Source: Betaproteobacteria bacterium (GTDB lineage: Bacteria > Pseudomonadota > Gammaproteobacteria > Burkholderiales > Casimicrobiaceae). Taken from it: a DNA stretch of 64,000 nt. The notes below the pieces were generated by a model. That model saw only the letters and a list, made by a program, of their open reading frames with translations, ran no database searches and was not told the origin of the DNA. The position numbers were made by a program, and so were the translations under genes. Location: the NCBI GenBank assembly GCA_016192065.1, contig JACPUX010000032.1, positions 1 to 64,000 of the forward strand, given 5' to 3'. Below, piece by piece: positions 63,077 to 64,000 of the stretch; position 1 is the first letter of the stretch, and the number at the start of each line of letters is the position of its first letter.

Positions 63077-64000
63077 GCGAGCGCAAGCCCAGCGAAATTC
63101 GGCCCGTGGTGAACGAATCCGGCATCGCCATCAAGCCGCACTACACCGCGGCCGATGTCGAAGCCTCGGGCGGGCTCGCCATGCTCGGCAAGCCGGGCGA
63201 ATTCCCCTTCACCCGCGGCATCCACGCGCTGATGTATCGCAAGCAGCCCTGGACCATGCGCCAGTACGCTGGATTCGGCAACCCTCAGGAAACCAATCAG
63301 CGCTTCAAGTACCTCATCGCCAACGGCCAGACCGGCCTCAACGTGGCCTTCGACCTGCCCACGCAAATCGGCCTGGATTCCGACGATCCGCTGGCCGAGG
63401 GCGAAGTCGGGCGCGTAGGCATGTCCATCGACACCTTGCGCGACTTTGAAATCGCCTTCGAAGGCATCGATCTGAAAGAGATCACGGTGTCGCTCACCAT
63501 CAACGGTGCTGCCGCCATTCTCATCGCCATGTATCTGGCCATGGCGGAAAAGCGCGGCTACGACGTGAAGCAACTGCGCGGCACCGCGCAAAACGACATC
63601 CTCAAAGAATTCATCGGCCGCGGCACCTGGATTTTCCCGGTCGAACCCTCGATCCGGCTGGTGGGCGACACCATCGAATATTGCGCCGAGCATGCGCCCA
63701 AATACAGCCCGGTATCGGTCTGTGGTTATCACATCCGTGAATCCGGCGCCAACCCGGCGCAGGAGATGGCCTACGCCTTTTGTATCGCCAAAGCCTATGC
63801 CGACGAGGTCATCAAACGTGGTCTGGCGGTGGACGAGTTCGCCGGAAGGCTTTCCTATAACTTCAACATCTTCGGCAACCTCTTCGAGCAAGTGGCCAAG
63901 TTTCGCGCCGGACGGGGCCTGTGGGCCAAGATCATGAAAGAGCAATACGGCGCCGAAAAGCCCGGCTCGATGTGGCTACGCATGATCGCCGCGGGCGGCG
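63073..64000 (+). CDS. Methylmalonyl-CoA-type mutase large subunit (partial, runs off the window)
   Basis: The first 309 residues of a TIM-barrel radical mutase: FTRGIHALMYRKQPWTMRQYAGFG, GQTGLNVAFDLPTQIGLDSDDP and SVCGYHIRESGANPAQEMAYAF. Active-site residues correspond to methylmalonyl-CoA mutase with a constant offset of 24: Tyr65 (Tyr89), Arg183 (Arg207) and His220 (His244). Isobutyryl-CoA mutases have Phe and Gln at the first two. The arginine implies a substrate with a free carboxylate such as methylmalonyl-CoA or a substituted malonyl/succinyl-CoA. Confidence 0.92.
   Translation, partial: MSERKPSEIRPVVNESGIAIKPHYTAADVEASGGLAMLGKPGEFPFTRGIHALMYRKQPWTMRQYAGFGNPQETNQRFKYLIANGQTGLNVAFDLPTQIGLDSDDPLAEGEVGRVGMSIDTLRDFEIAFEGIDLKEITVSLTINGAAAILIAMYLAMAEKRGYDVKQLRGTAQNDILKEFIGRGTWIFPVEPSIRLVGDTIEYCAEHAPKYSPVSVCGYHIRESGANPAQEMAYAFCIAKAYADEVIKRGLAVDEFAGRLSYNFNIFGNLFEQVAKFRAGRGLWAKIMKEQYGAEKPGSMWLRMIAAGG

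Overview
The window is a high-GC chromosomal segment from a betaproteobacterium. The core gene orders point that way: hisB-H-A-F-I-E, hinT, tatABC, an htrA-type protease, petABC and sspAB together, plus rimP-nusA-infB-rbfA-truB and divergent rluC/rne. A Rhodocyclales or Sterolibacteriaceae-like lineage is my best guess, but the sequence alone does not fix the genus.

Region 1 (1-15.9 kb) is accessory DNA built around a type I-F CRISPR-Cas locus. It opens with the edge of an IS21-family element. This abuts a regular array of 48 repeats and 47 spacers (28-bp repeat, 32-bp spacer) that reads on the minus strand. A minus-strand operon with overlapping genes, cas8f-cas5f-cas7f-cas6f-cas1, runs straight into the array with only 38 bp between the cas1 stop and the first repeat. 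A divergent plus-strand operon carries a helix-turn-helix plus WYL regulator of the BrxR/CapW type, overlapping a cas2-cas3 fusion by one base. In ordinary I-F loci cas1 sits next to cas2-3 and there is no such regulator, so this split and apparently regulated layout is the most interesting system here. Downstream lie a truncated cas4 related to Cas4-Cas1 fusions, a Phd/PIN toxin-antitoxin pair, a Uma2 nuclease, a fused scrap of two broken genes and a second WYL regulator. The accessory block ends at the 3' end of a tRNA-Thr gene.

Region 2 (16.0-43.1 kb) is housekeeping: sspB/sspA and the cytochrome bc1 genes, an HtrA protease followed by a 168-bp element with inverted-repeat ends, the Tat translocase, the histidine genes, the translation and transcription operon rimP-nusA-infB-rbfA-truB with a terminator-like hairpin in its leader, a Bcr/CflA-type exporter, SppA, a Rieske protein, a HAD phosphatase, RluC and RNase E with a leader of about 770 nt.

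Region 3 (43.1-53.5 kb) holds variable envelope and metabolic genes: a small membrane protein, a dinucleotide-binding oxidoreductase with a divergent LysR regulator, a secreted protein of unknown function, a GT-C-like membrane protein with GtrA and a GtrB-like glycosyltransferase, an MFS transporter and a secreted beta-helix protein.

Region 4 (53.7-64.0 kb, running off the end) is a one-strand catabolic cluster headed by a GntR regulator: thiolase, acyl-CoA ligase, hydantoinase/oxoprolinase-type HyuA and HyuB, an acyl-CoA dehydrogenase-like protein lacking the usual catalytic glutamate, and a split B12-dependent methylmalonyl-CoA-type mutase. Together they suggest activation, ATP-dependent modification and carbon-skeleton rearrangement of a CoA-bound acid. 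The substrate cannot be told from the sequence.
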